A stretch of 17,314 nt of DNA from JBCBKZ01 sp039026975 (GTDB taxonomy: Bacteria > Bacteroidota > Bacteroidia > J057): assembly GCA_039026975.1 (NCBI GenBank), contig JBCCLI010000101.1, forward strand, positions 1 to 17,314. The letters run 5' to 3'. Shown here piece by piece: positions 1-7,522 of this stretch. Numbering within the stretch: the first letter of the stretch is position 1; every line of letters begins with the position of its first letter. Under the pieces are notes generated by a model. That model was not told the DNA's origin. It was given only the letters and a program-made list of their open reading frames with translations, and did not search any database. Made by a program: the position numbers and the translations under genes.

Positions 1-293
1 ACATTTTTCTTGCTGTAAGCCATTTCCTTGCATCAAAGATTGTCGGTTCAGATCATGATCTGAACCTAACAGCTCATCCTAAGGCAAGGATAATTAAATA
101 CTTCATTTCATGGATAATAACCAGAAAATTATAGTACTACCCCCTTTCACAAAGAGGTAGCTCACACCAGCTAACTATAATAATTATTTTTTCAAGGTCA
201 TCATCCATCCTTTTCGCGCTTTAATTCCTCATATCCCAAAAATTATATAATTTCCTCCTCACTGACTTGACTAAGGACATACTACTACTACTT
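1..293. other. Non-coding leader region before the MFS gene
   Basis: No convincing complete gene is seen in this stretch. Two short terminal possibilities remain open: a frame-1 tail ending at the TAA at 16-18, or a minus-strand gene beginning at an ATG at 23 or 33 and running off the left edge. Neither can be supported from so few bases. The region contains a 22-bp perfect palindrome at 45-66 and an AT-only 14-bp palindrome at 240-253, about 40 bp ahead of the MFS start. No good match to the Bacteroidota promoter pattern (TTTG, about 19 bases, TAnnTTTG) was found. Confidence 0.5.
45..66. repeat. 22-bp perfect palindrome
   Basis: The half-site GGTTCAGATCA is followed without spacer by its exact reverse complement. 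Folded as RNA it would give a 9-bp stem with a CATG tetraloop; as DNA it is a dyad able to bind a homodimeric regulator. No T-run follows, so an intrinsic terminator is less likely than an operator or a 3'-end stabilising hairpin of a gene to the left. Its identity is unresolved. Confidence 0.6.
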
Positions 294-1640
294 ATGACAT
301 CACAGAAACCCACACTCTCCTTTTGGCAGATCTGGAACATGAGTTTCGGATTTTTAGGGATACAATTTGGCTGGGCGCTCCAACTGGGAAATATGAGTGC
401 CATCTATGAATATCTCGGCGCAGCTCCTGAAGAGATACCTCTTCTTTGGCTGGCAGCCCCTCTCACGGGATTACTGGTTCAGCCCATAGTAGGCTACCTA
501 AGCGACAGAACCTGGAATAAAGTGGGTAGAAGGAAACCTTACTTCATGACAGGGGCTATTCTGGCCTCTATTGCGCTGATCCTCATGCCTCACTCCTCTG
601 CTATTTGGATGGCTGCAGGTCTTCTCTGGATACTGGATGCCTCTATCAACATAAGTATGGAACCTTTCAGAGCCTTTGTAGCAGACCTCCTACCTGAGAA
701 ACAACTCACCCGTGGATTTACCATGCAATCTTTCTTCATAGGAATAGGAGCGGTATTAGCCGCCGTTTTCCCTTGGCTACTAGTGGACGTTTTTGGATTT
801 ACTAATACAGCAGGGACTGAAGGAGTACCGGTTTACCTGAAAATTGCCTTTGCCATAGGAGCTGTATTTCTCTTTGGGGCAGTTATGTGGACAGTTTCCA
901 GAACCAGAGAGTATCCCCCAGAGGATATGGAAGCCTTCCTAAAAATGAAAGAGGAGAGCAAAGGCTTTCTCCATGCATTTAATGAAATATTCTCCAATAT
1001 ATTCAATGGCCCAAGGGTCATGTACCAGCTAGCTGCAGTCCAGTTTTTCACCTGGATAGGGCTGTTCCTTATGTGGTTTTATTTCACCACTATGGTAGCT
1101 AATGATATTATGCAGGCACCCAATACAGATTCCCCTCTGTACGCAGAAGGGGTGGTCTGGGGAAATATTTGCTTTGGCTTTTACTCCTTCATTACCTTCA
1201 TGGTAGCACTGGTATTGCCCGGAATTGCCAACAGGATTGGGAGAAAAGTAACCCACTCCATTTGCCTTACGCTGGGCGGGATAGGGTTACTCTCTGTATT
1301 CTTTATGACCAGTAAATACCAACTCTTACTTTCCATGGCTGGAGTAGGGATAGCCTGGGCCAGTGTATTATCTATGCCTTATGCTATTCTCACGCCTCAC
1401 CTACCTAAGGAAAAAATTGGGGTCTATATGGGGATCTTTAACTTCTTTATTGTGATACCTGAAATAATGGCTACCCTCTTTTTTGGATTCATAATGAGTA
1501 ATTTTCTCAACAATAGCCGTATCTCGGCAGTCATGATAGGAGGTGCTTGTTTATTAATTGCAGCCGTGCTCATCCATTTTGTAAATGAGGAAATACAGAC
1601 GGGAAAGGTTACAGAAGAGGAAGCTGTGGCTGCAGGTTAA
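294..1640 (+). CDS. MFS sugar transporter, GPH/SLC45-like (probable maltose/oligosaccharide permease)
   Basis: This is an inner-membrane 12-helix secondary transporter of about 448 residues, probably importing a disaccharide such as maltose or sucrose with a cation. After an N-terminus resembling the sucrose/maltose permeases comes the loop 2-3 MFS signature GYLSDRTWNKVGRRKPY (residues about 67-83), followed by EPFRAFVADLLP in helix 4, a segment characteristic of the SLC45/MalY-like branch. The rest is a run of hydrophobic segments with a cytosolic charged loop near residues 205-235. I chose the ATG at 294. A TTG at 267 would extend the frame by nine residues, but it has no ribosome site and the extra residues do not fit the family start. 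The convergent 4-alpha-glucanotransferase supports a maltose or maltodextrin substrate; that assignment is inference. It has no adjacent sus-type outer-membrane genes in this window. Confidence 0.85.
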   Translation: MTSQKPTLSFWQIWNMSFGFLGIQFGWALQLGNMSAIYEYLGAAPEEIPLLWLAAPLTGLLVQPIVGYLSDRTWNKVGRRKPYFMTGAILASIALILMPHSSAIWMAAGLLWILDASINISMEPFRAFVADLLPEKQLTRGFTMQSFFIGIGAVLAAVFPWLLVDVFGFTNTAGTEGVPVYLKIAFAIGAVFLFGAVMWTVSRTREYPPEDMEAFLKMKEESKGFLHAFNEIFSNIFNGPRVMYQLAAVQFFTWIGLFLMWFYFTTMVANDIMQAPNTDSPLYAEGVVWGNICFGFYSFITFMVALVLPGIANRIGRKVTHSICLTLGGIGLLSVFFMTSKYQLLLSMAGVGIAWASVLSMPYAILTPHLPKEKIGVYMGIFNFFIVIPEIMATLFFGFIMSNFLNNSRISAVMIGGACLLIAAVLIHFVNEEIQTGKVTEEEAVAAG

Positions 1641-1662
1641 CCGTCAATGAAATAAATATCTA

Positions 1663-1719
1663 TTTGCGTACAGGCGTCTTTACATGAGAAATTTTCTTGC
1701 AAAGACACTGAGGCGCAAA
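1663..1719. repeat. REP-like imperfect inverted repeat in the 103-bp gap
   Basis: The left arm is TTTGCG, seven bases, GTCTTT (1663-1681); the right arm is AAAGAC, seven bases, CGCAAA (1701-1719), an exactly mirrored arrangement. The centre contains AGAAATTTTCT, itself a palindrome. An alternative stem AGACACT/AGTGTCT (1703-1709 with 1719-1725) ends 18 bases before the next start codon. The GCAAAGAC...GGCGCAAAG wording resembles intergenic repeats I recall from Bacteroidota and related genomes. Whether it is dispersed in this genome cannot be seen from one copy. Confidence 0.55.
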
Positions 1720-1743
1720 GTGTCTCGCTAACACATTAACCCA

Positions 1744-3168
1744 ATGAAAAAACTCCTTACTTTTTACCTTCTGGCAACATTTTCTTCTTCCATTTTCGCA
1801 CAACAAGAAGAGACCTACGACTACTCCCGATTTAACAGGGACATGGTCTCTCATGGGGTGCAAGCTATCCTTATGTGTAATGGCCTTTTCACTTCTGAAA
1901 GACCACTAGATTTAGTACTTGAACAAGAGCTAGCCTACAGTAGGCCAAGAGGTTCTGCCTTGCAAGGAAAATACAGTATAGACTACGACAGAAAAACAAT
2001 CTCAGTAGGAGAAGATGGTGGACAGATTCCCGTCATGCGAGCTGCCTACCGGGAAGGGATAGGCTGTGTGATCATGGCACCAGACCAAACCTTTGCAGAG
2101 GTGGAAACCTTACCTGAAATCACTACCCCTCCACTAGCAGGAAATGCTGCGGACATCCTATGGCCCATGGGTGATAAAGTGGAGCCTGTAGCACTTCCTG
2201 AAGGGATGGACGTAGATAAGCTACTCGCAGCCTCTAACTGGGCATTTGAGAGAGAATCACCCGAGCAGGTAACCCTAAGTCTACTCATTCTCCATAAAGG
2301 TAAAATCCTACATGAGCGCTATGCAGATGGGGTGAATATGAGCACCAAGACACGTACCTGGTCCACCGCCAAAAGCATAGCCGTTACGCTCATGGGTATG
2401 CTGGTAGATGAAGGGAGAATGTCCCTGGATGAACCCCTGGGCCTGAGCTGGCTACCTGAAGCTTCTGACCCTGAGGCTGATCCTCGTAATGAGATTACCC
2501 TCCGCCATGTGCTCAATATGGCTAGCGGCCTATATACCGTGGATAATAAGCGGATGGAATATGCCACAGGCTCTGGCCTGGCCTACTGGGCAGGGGCCAG
2601 TTCCATCAATGGGGCTAGAAATAGGGGCCTGATGAGAAAACCAGGCTCTCACTGGGACTATGAAAATTATGATACCCTGCTGGGTGTGCTAGCCATGAAG
2701 AAGGCTCTGGGGGATACCAAGACCTATCATGAGTTCCCGAGAGCAGCCTTACTGGATAAACTGGGCATGCGCAACACCCTCCTCAGCATGGACCGCTTCG
2801 GAGATTTTATCCTGAGCTCACAGGTCTATACTAATGCACGCGACCTGGCCCGCTTTGGGCAGCTCTACCTCCAAAACGGCATGTGGGAAGGGGAACGACT
2901 CATCTCTGAAGACTGGATTAAGTTTGTGAGAACGCCTGCCCCCTCCACCGCTGAGAGAGGTAATTTCTACGGCGGTCAGTGGTGGCTGGTCCCTGATGAC
3001 AGAACGGATGTCCCCAAAGATGCTTACGCCACCGCAGGTAACAGAGGCCAGTACGTAATAGTAGTGCCTTCCCATGATCTGGTCATTGTGAGAAGGGGTT
3101 TAGACTACGGTAGACAGGGCTTCAACAGATGGGATTTAACCAGGGAGGTGCTTAAGGCATTTGAGTAG
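1744..3168 (+). CDS. Secreted serine hydrolase, class C beta-lactamase/CubicO family
   Basis: An exported 474-residue hydrolase of the SxxK superfamily (PF00144), which includes class C beta-lactamases, DD-peptidases, esterases and the nylon-oligomer hydrolase NylB. A signal peptide covers residues 1 to about 20, ending in SSIFAQ. The catalytic set is visible: nucleophile Ser207 and Lys210 in STAK, Tyr306 in YEN, and the third box around GNRGQ (432-436) followed by a hydrophobic strand and VRRG. The GxxGQ form of the third box and the sequence after STAK are closer to NylB/EstB-like esterases than to true beta-lactamases, so antibiotic resistance should not be assumed. Residues 22-150 form an extra N-terminal region of unknown role. 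It lies 103 bp after the MFS gene on the same strand and may be co-transcribed, but an inverted repeat fills the gap. The substrate is unknown. Confidence 0.88.
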   Translation: MKKLLTFYLLATFSSSIFAQQEETYDYSRFNRDMVSHGVQAILMCNGLFTSERPLDLVLEQELAYSRPRGSALQGKYSIDYDRKTISVGEDGGQIPVMRAAYREGIGCVIMAPDQTFAEVETLPEITTPPLAGNAADILWPMGDKVEPVALPEGMDVDKLLAASNWAFERESPEQVTLSLLILHKGKILHERYADGVNMSTKTRTWSTAKSIAVTLMGMLVDEGRMSLDEPLGLSWLPEASDPEADPRNEITLRHVLNMASGLYTVDNKRMEYATGSGLAYWAGASSINGARNRGLMRKPGSHWDYENYDTLLGVLAMKKALGDTKTYHEFPRAALLDKLGMRNTLLSMDRFGDFILSSQVYTNARDLARFGQLYLQNGMWEGERLISEDWIKFVRTPAPSTAERGNFYGGQWWLVPDDRTDVPKDAYATAGNRGQYVIVVPSHDLVIVRRGLDYGRQGFNRWDLTREVLKAFE

Positions 3169-3338
3169 AGAGATAATCCCGTAGATTCTTCTTATGTTAA
3201 TTGAGGGAGAATTCAGAAAAAATTGGGTTTATCAATTTCGAAAGGTAAGTGATCCCATGCTGAGGTAAATTTATTTGCCCCAGAATGATTTGGTAGCTAA
3301 AGCATAGGGTTCATGTTAAACCTACCTAGGAAATTCTC

Positions 3339-3382
3339 TAAATGAATGTAGCTTGAGGTTAATCTCAAGCTACATTCATTTA
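3339..3382. terminator. Bidirectional stem-loop terminator between convergent genes
   Basis: A perfect 19-bp inverted repeat (3339-3357 with 3364-3382) encloses a six-base loop, GTTAAT. It sits between the stop of the serine hydrolase and the 3' end of malQ, where a shared terminator is expected. The stem base is AT-rich (TAAATGAAT/ATTCATTTA), giving partial U-tracts in both directions instead of a single clean T-run. It is one of the strongest hairpins I noticed in the window. Confidence 0.85.
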
Positions 3383-3440
3383 AATGGTACTGCTATTTTC
3401 TTAAAACTCCCTCCCTACATCACCTTCCAAAGATCTTTCC

Positions 3441-6176
3441 CTACACCTTTTCTTTCTCCACTTGCTGAATTCCCCTGCCTGACTTCTGAATGAGCCCAGC
3501 TAGTTTTTGGCTGAAGCTGGTTTCAGTTATTAGTTCTTCCAGGTTCATATGCATGCGGTATTGCCAATAGTGATTAGGGTTAGCAGGTACATTTATTTGT
3601 TCTTCCTGCGGCATTTCCCTTCTTATCTGTCCATCAATGGCCAATAAATCCTGAATAGGAAATACCGCCCACATGGAGGGAGAATATAAATGCTGTACCA
3701 GTACCTCCTCTGCTATCCAGGGTTCGCAGAAATAGGGGGCAGCATCATTATGTCCTAGAATAGTTTCATAAAAGCGTTGCACCAGTTCTCTATCTTCTTC
3801 CCACCACCCTCTGATGGTAGACATATCATGGCTAGAGGTACTACACACTGACATATAGGGATAGTCCGCAGGATGTCCAAACTCCCTGTGCTGGTCCTTG
3901 GGCATGCGCTGAATTTCCAGGCTCAATATGCCTAGCTCATCCATAACTGAAGGTACAGTAGCCGGCACCATTCCTAAATCCTCTCCACATACCAGCATAT
4001 CCGTGGCTCCTATGATGGCTGGAAGCTTTCGCATAGCTTCTTCACGCCAAAACCCTTCATGCCTTTTGTAAAAAAAGTCGTCGTATAGTCTGTTTAGAAT
4101 CTCCTGAGAATAAGCATCTAATTCCATGAAGGAACGGGTATGCTGCATAGCTATTCTAGGATTAAAAGCAGTCCCACTAGAGAAGGGCGCTTCAAAGAAT
4201 AATACCTCATTTATCAAGCTGAACATTCCATAAATAATGCGCTCCTTGGCTTCTCTGGGAAATCCAGAAAGTTGGCTTACATATTCCAATACAGACCGCT
4301 GGGTATGGTAGGGAAGCTTAATACGGAAATGACCTGGCTGATATTCTTCCAAAAACTCCTGAATCACCCAGTCTGTATATTCTCCAAATAAGCCTACCAG
4401 CATATGGCCCCTAATGTAGGGAGAACAGTAACGCTCATAGTCAAAGGGTAGTCCACGCTGGAATAACTCATCCCTATGGAAGGCCATGGAAGGATTAAAA
4501 TGGCCCATAAGTCCCTCCAAGGAATGGTAAGGAATCTCCCATATACGGAAGAACCCCAAAATGTGGTCTATTCTGTAGGCATCAAAGTATTGGGCCATAT
4601 GGGTTAATCGCTGCTTCCACCACTTGAAATCATCCTTGGCCATCTCATACCAGTTATAGGTGGGAAAGCCCCAGTTTTGCCCACTGATAGCAAAGGCATC
4701 TGGAGGTGCACCTGCCTGGGTTTCCATATTATACAGCTTCGGTGCCTGCCAGGCATCTACTGAATATCGAGAGATTCCTATGGGAATGTCTCCTTTCAGG
4801 ACTATATTTTTTTCATGTGCATACTCTACCGCTTCCAGCAGCTGCAAGTGAAGGTGAAACTGGATGAAGTAATGAATGCCAATGTCATCGTAATGTGCTT
4901 CTCCCGGGGAACACAATCTCTCTATCTTTTCCTGATCAAATTGGGCATACTCACCCCATCTGCTAAAGTCTGGATTTTTATGGAGATCTCTTAGGTAGGA
5001 AAAGGCCGCGTAAGGGACTAGCCACTCTTTTTGCTCCTTGAAGAAGGCCTGGTAGGTTTTATCTTGTGCCAGATTGGCTTTAACTGTTGGATACACCTCA
5101 GCGTAGAAGTTGCTTTTAATGTCAACAGCTGCCTCATAATCTACTACCTCATTCCTGTTTAGCTCAGTAGTTTTCTCCAGATAGGAAGAAGGGAGCTTTA
5201 TCTTATGGTAAGAACAAATAGCCTTCATATTGGCATACATAGGATGGAGAGCAAAGACCGAGATTCCTTTGTATGGATAAGAGTCTGTCCATGAATGACT
5301 AGCAATGGTGTCATTAATAGGAAGAACCTGTATCATATTTACATGGGCAGCTTTACACCAGTCTACTAACTTTTTGATGTCCAGGAACTCCCCTACCCCA
5401 GCACTTTCCTGAGACCTAAGGGAGAAGATAGGAATAGCCACTCCGGTACCTTTCCACAGCTCTCCCTCCTCTTTTATAAATGCATCTGTAGTTATGATCA
5501 GCCTTTGGGTGCTTTTCTCCACTCCTGCATAGCTCACCCTGTTCTCTCCTCCTTCCCAGCGGACAAATGTCATGCTTTCCTTTTCATAGATTGCATACTT
5601 ATAGGAAATAGGCCCTTGTTTCTGGATCTTCACACCTGCTTTCCACAGGGGAAATCCCTCATCTGACATAGGAACGGCTTTACTCAAGTCCCATTCCCCT
5701 AATGCCTCATCATCTCCCAGTACACATAAAATGTGATGTGCTGGCAGTTTGGGTGCATGAACCTGAAAGAGGTGGGTCACCTTTTTTCTACCCATAGAAA
5801 AGCGTGTCCTTTCATTACGGCGGAAGACAATATCTGAGAAAGCCTTTGTGAGGAAAAGATTATCTAGCCCTTGGGTGGCACGCCATGTATCCAATAAGTC
5901 TATAATCTCATATTTCTTTCCGCTAAACCGCAAGGCCCTGTTATTACCAAATTCCCATGTAAGCCTTCCCTCATCATTCTTAATGAGGTATTTGTATTCA
6001 AATGCAGGTATTTTCTCATAGGGGAGATCTAATACTAATTCCCAGGTTTCTGCTCCTACCAGCATCATCTCAGGACACTGTTCTATCTGCCATTCTCCAA
6101 GTTCAGGTGTAGAACCACAAACATATATACGCTCTCCCCAAGTAGTACGATAGTCTATTTTAAATCTAAGTATCAT
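3441..6176 (-). CDS. malQ: 4-alpha-glucanotransferase (GH77, DPE2-like) with two CBM20 modules
   Basis: A 911-residue disproportionating enzyme (amylomaltase, EC 2.4.1.25) that transfers alpha-1,4-glucan segments between malto-oligosaccharides or onto polymeric glucan, releasing glucose for cytosolic use. Two CBM20 starch-binding modules occupy about residues 1-110 (with GSTPELGEW) and 130-235 (with LGDDEALGEW). The GH77 barrel follows from about 245. Catalytic residues are recognisable: nucleophile Asp537 in YRIDH, acid/base Glu732 in GEDLG, and Asp784 in SSHDMST. Nucleophile and acid/base are 195 residues apart, against about 47 in the short Thermus type, so the enzyme has the long insertion of plant DPE2 and of the large Bacteroides enzymes. 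There is no signal peptide, so it is cytosolic. It is transcribed alone, convergent with the MFS and hydrolase genes. The ATG at 6176 gives the expected start at the first CBM20 strand. Plant DPE2 acts on heteroglycan or glycogen with maltose; the same is plausible here. Confidence 0.95.
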   Translation of the reverse strand: MILRFKIDYRTTWGERIYVCGSTPELGEWQIEQCPEMMLVGAETWELVLDLPYEKIPAFEYKYLIKNDEGRLTWEFGNNRALRFSGKKYEIIDLLDTWRATQGLDNLFLTKAFSDIVFRRNERTRFSMGRKKVTHLFQVHAPKLPAHHILCVLGDDEALGEWDLSKAVPMSDEGFPLWKAGVKIQKQGPISYKYAIYEKESMTFVRWEGGENRVSYAGVEKSTQRLIITTDAFIKEEGELWKGTGVAIPIFSLRSQESAGVGEFLDIKKLVDWCKAAHVNMIQVLPINDTIASHSWTDSYPYKGISVFALHPMYANMKAICSYHKIKLPSSYLEKTTELNRNEVVDYEAAVDIKSNFYAEVYPTVKANLAQDKTYQAFFKEQKEWLVPYAAFSYLRDLHKNPDFSRWGEYAQFDQEKIERLCSPGEAHYDDIGIHYFIQFHLHLQLLEAVEYAHEKNIVLKGDIPIGISRYSVDAWQAPKLYNMETQAGAPPDAFAISGQNWGFPTYNWYEMAKDDFKWWKQRLTHMAQYFDAYRIDHILGFFRIWEIPYHSLEGLMGHFNPSMAFHRDELFQRGLPFDYERYCSPYIRGHMLVGLFGEYTDWVIQEFLEEYQPGHFRIKLPYHTQRSVLEYVSQLSGFPREAKERIIYGMFSLINEVLFFEAPFSSGTAFNPRIAMQHTRSFMELDAYSQEILNRLYDDFFYKRHEGFWREEAMRKLPAIIGATDMLVCGEDLGMVPATVPSVMDELGILSLEIQRMPKDQHREFGHPADYPYMSVCSTSSHDMSTIRGWWEEDRELVQRFYETILGHNDAAPYFCEPWIAEEVLVQHLYSPSMWAVFPIQDLLAIDGQIRREMPQEEQINVPANPNHYWQYRMHMNLEELITETSFSQKLAGLIQKSGRGIQQVEKEKV

Positions 6177-6443
6177 GTATCTGAAGTATATCCCTCACGC
6201 AATTTTGGCACAAAAAAAGGTAATATTCATCAATTGCAAAATATGATTTCGCAGAGGCTATCAGATAATTGCCGTCAGAAAAGGCAATTTTGGCCCATTT
6301 TTATTCTACCACCAGAACATTTTCAGGATATACAATTGAACCTGATAAAAAAATATCAAGCCTCCGGTAACCTTTCACTATTCAGACCTATAAAAGATTG
6401 ATAGGGAGGAGTAATCACATTTGGGAGTGCAGGACACTTGAAA

Positions 6444-6466
6444 AAGTGCAGCCTGCACTTCTTTTT
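6444..6466. repeat. Stem-loop AAGTGCA/TGCACTT with flanking A and T runs
   Basis: A perfect 7-bp inverted repeat with a three-base loop (GCC) is flanked by A-rich sequence on the left and CTTTTT on the right, so it would read as an intrinsic terminator in either direction. No gene on the plus strand ends ahead of it, and on the minus strand nothing ends here either. It is therefore more likely an operator, an attenuator in the merR leader, or an insulator between divergent transcripts. Confidence 0.45.
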
Positions 6467-6495
6467 ATGGGCTATAAGTGTTAAATATCATCAAT

Positions 6496-6507
6496 ATCAT
6501 ATATGAT
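6496..6507. repeat. 12-bp palindrome upstream of merR
   Basis: The half-site ATCATA is followed directly by TATGAT, and the octamer AATATCAT is repeated at 6484-6491 and 6493-6500. It lies about 85 bp ahead of the merR start codon, a fitting place for an autoregulatory site, but AT-rich palindromes of this length can arise by chance. Confidence 0.3.
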
Positions 6508-6592
6508 TTAATCCATATTTTTTTATTTTTATCATCTGATCCAAGATTGACACATTCTAAAGGCCAAGAAGCGAAGGCGGAGAAGCTACTTT

Positions 6593-7522
6593 ATGAAAAC
6601 CTACTCGATCAGAGATATAGAAAGACTCACAGGAATCAAGGCACATACCTTGAGGATGTGGGAACAACGGTATAACCTGCTCATCCCACATCGTACAGAT
6701 ACAAACATCCGGTATTATGATGACCATCAGCTTAAACTACTGCTGAACGTATCTTTGCTTCTGGCCAATGGATTCAAAATTTCTAAGGTATCCTCTTTCT
6801 CTGAAGATCAGCTGATAGAAAAAGTAAAAGAAACCTATCGGTTAAATGAATCCTCCCAGTCTGATTTATCATCACAAATTCAGATTAATGGGCTAGTGAT
6901 AGCCATGCTGGATTTCGATGAGGTGAAGTTTGAAAAGATTTTCTCCACCAGCATCCTGCGGAGAGGAGTAGAGAGAACCTTAATAGAGATCATCTTTCCC
7001 TTTCTGAACAGAATGAGCATCATGTGGCGGATAGGAGAAATGGATAGTGGGCAGGAGCATTTCATGTATTATCTAATCCGTCAAAAAATCATAGTTGCCA
7101 TAGATGCCATTCCTATAGCTCCTGATGATGCAGAAAAATTTCTTCTCTTCCTTCCAGAGCAGGAATACAGAGACATTATGATTCTCTTGTATATGTACAT
7201 GCTGAAGACAAGAGATAAACGAATCATAAACCTCGGGCAAGACCTATCCATCCAAAACCTAAACAGTATTTGTGAAGTCACACAACCAGATGTACTGATG
7301 ACCTTTTTTACCTCTCCCTCTTCTTCCATTATGGCTCAGCAGTACCTTACTCAACTCTCAGGTATGTTCCCGGATAAGCGAATCCTGGTTTCAGGATATG
7401 AGGATATGCTAAGGCATCTCAAGCTTCCTAATAATGTCAGAAAACTGGTAAATCTGAAAGAATTTATTCAATACCTGGACACAGAATTTATTTCTGAGCT
7501 CTCTCATCGGAAGAACGCATAA
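6593..7522 (+). CDS. MerR family regulator with CarH/LitR-like B12-type domain lacking the His ligand
   Basis: A 309-residue cytosolic DNA-binding regulator. Residues 2 to about 70 are a MerR winged helix-turn-helix (YSIRDIERLTGIKAHTLRMWEQRY). Residues about 95-175 match the helical bundle, and about 180-297 the Rossmann-like half, of the cobalamin-binding domain of CarH/LitR light-dependent regulators. The family signature W-x9-EH is intact (Trp145, Glu155, His156). The lower-ligand motif E-x-H-x-x-G is altered: at PEQEYRDIM (188-196) Arg193 stands where the ligand His is expected and Met196 replaces the Gly, so canonical His-on adenosylcobalamin binding is unlikely. The ATG at 6593 follows a purine-rich AGGCGGAG and matches the usual MerR start. 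No carotenoid genes, the usual CarH targets, are present. Its 3' end overlaps the convergent PAS gene by 35 bp. Its target may be its own promoter or malQ, which is inference. Confidence 0.85.
   Translation: MKTYSIRDIERLTGIKAHTLRMWEQRYNLLIPHRTDTNIRYYDDHQLKLLLNVSLLLANGFKISKVSSFSEDQLIEKVKETYRLNESSQSDLSSQIQINGLVIAMLDFDEVKFEKIFSTSILRRGVERTLIEIIFPFLNRMSIMWRIGEMDSGQEHFMYYLIRQKIIVAIDAIPIAPDDAEKFLLFLPEQEYRDIMILLYMYMLKTRDKRIINLGQDLSIQNLNSICEVTQPDVLMTFFTSPSSSIMAQQYLTQLSGMFPDKRILVSGYEDMLRHLKLPNNVRKLVNLKEFIQYLDTEFISELSHRKNA

Larger units (their letters stand above)
6177..6592. promoter_or_regulatory. 416-bp divergent regulatory region between malQ and merR
   Basis: No gene is supported here. The region must contain the promoters of malQ (leftward) and of the MerR regulator (rightward). 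GCAATT or its complement AATTGC occurs four times in 91 bp: 6199-6204, 6232-6237, 6268-6273 and 6284-6289. Two of these belong to an 11-bp direct repeat GCAATTTTGGC (6199-6209 and 6284-6294), and two form a perfect inverted repeat AATTGCC/GGCAATT (6267-6273 with 6283-6289). Nearer merR are a 7-bp stem-loop at 6444-6460 and a 12-bp palindrome at 6496-6507. The cluster next to malQ is a candidate operator array. Confidence 0.55.

Noticed and set aside
240..253. 14-bp AT-only palindrome before the MFS gene as an operator
   Set aside because: It is made only of A and T in an AT-rich region, so chance occurrence is likely; it is recorded but not called as a site.
267..293. TTG-initiated N-terminal extension of the MFS transporter
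   Set aside because: There is no ribosome site ahead of it, and the extra nine residues precede a normal family N-terminus that starts at the ATG at 294.
1744..3168. Beta-lactamase resistance gene
   Set aside because: The SxxK and YxN boxes are shared by many esterases and peptidases; the GxxGQ third box and the long N-terminal region do not point to a true AmpC.
6478..6675. Possible 65-residue gene ahead of and overlapping merR on the plus strand
   Set aside because: It begins in AT-rich intergenic DNA, has no recognisable motif and overlaps the well-supported MerR helix-turn-helix in another frame.
6593..7522. Canonical CarH vitamin B12 photoreceptor
   Set aside because: The lower-ligand His and conserved Gly of the cobalamin motif are replaced (Arg193, Met196), and no carotenoid genes are nearby.
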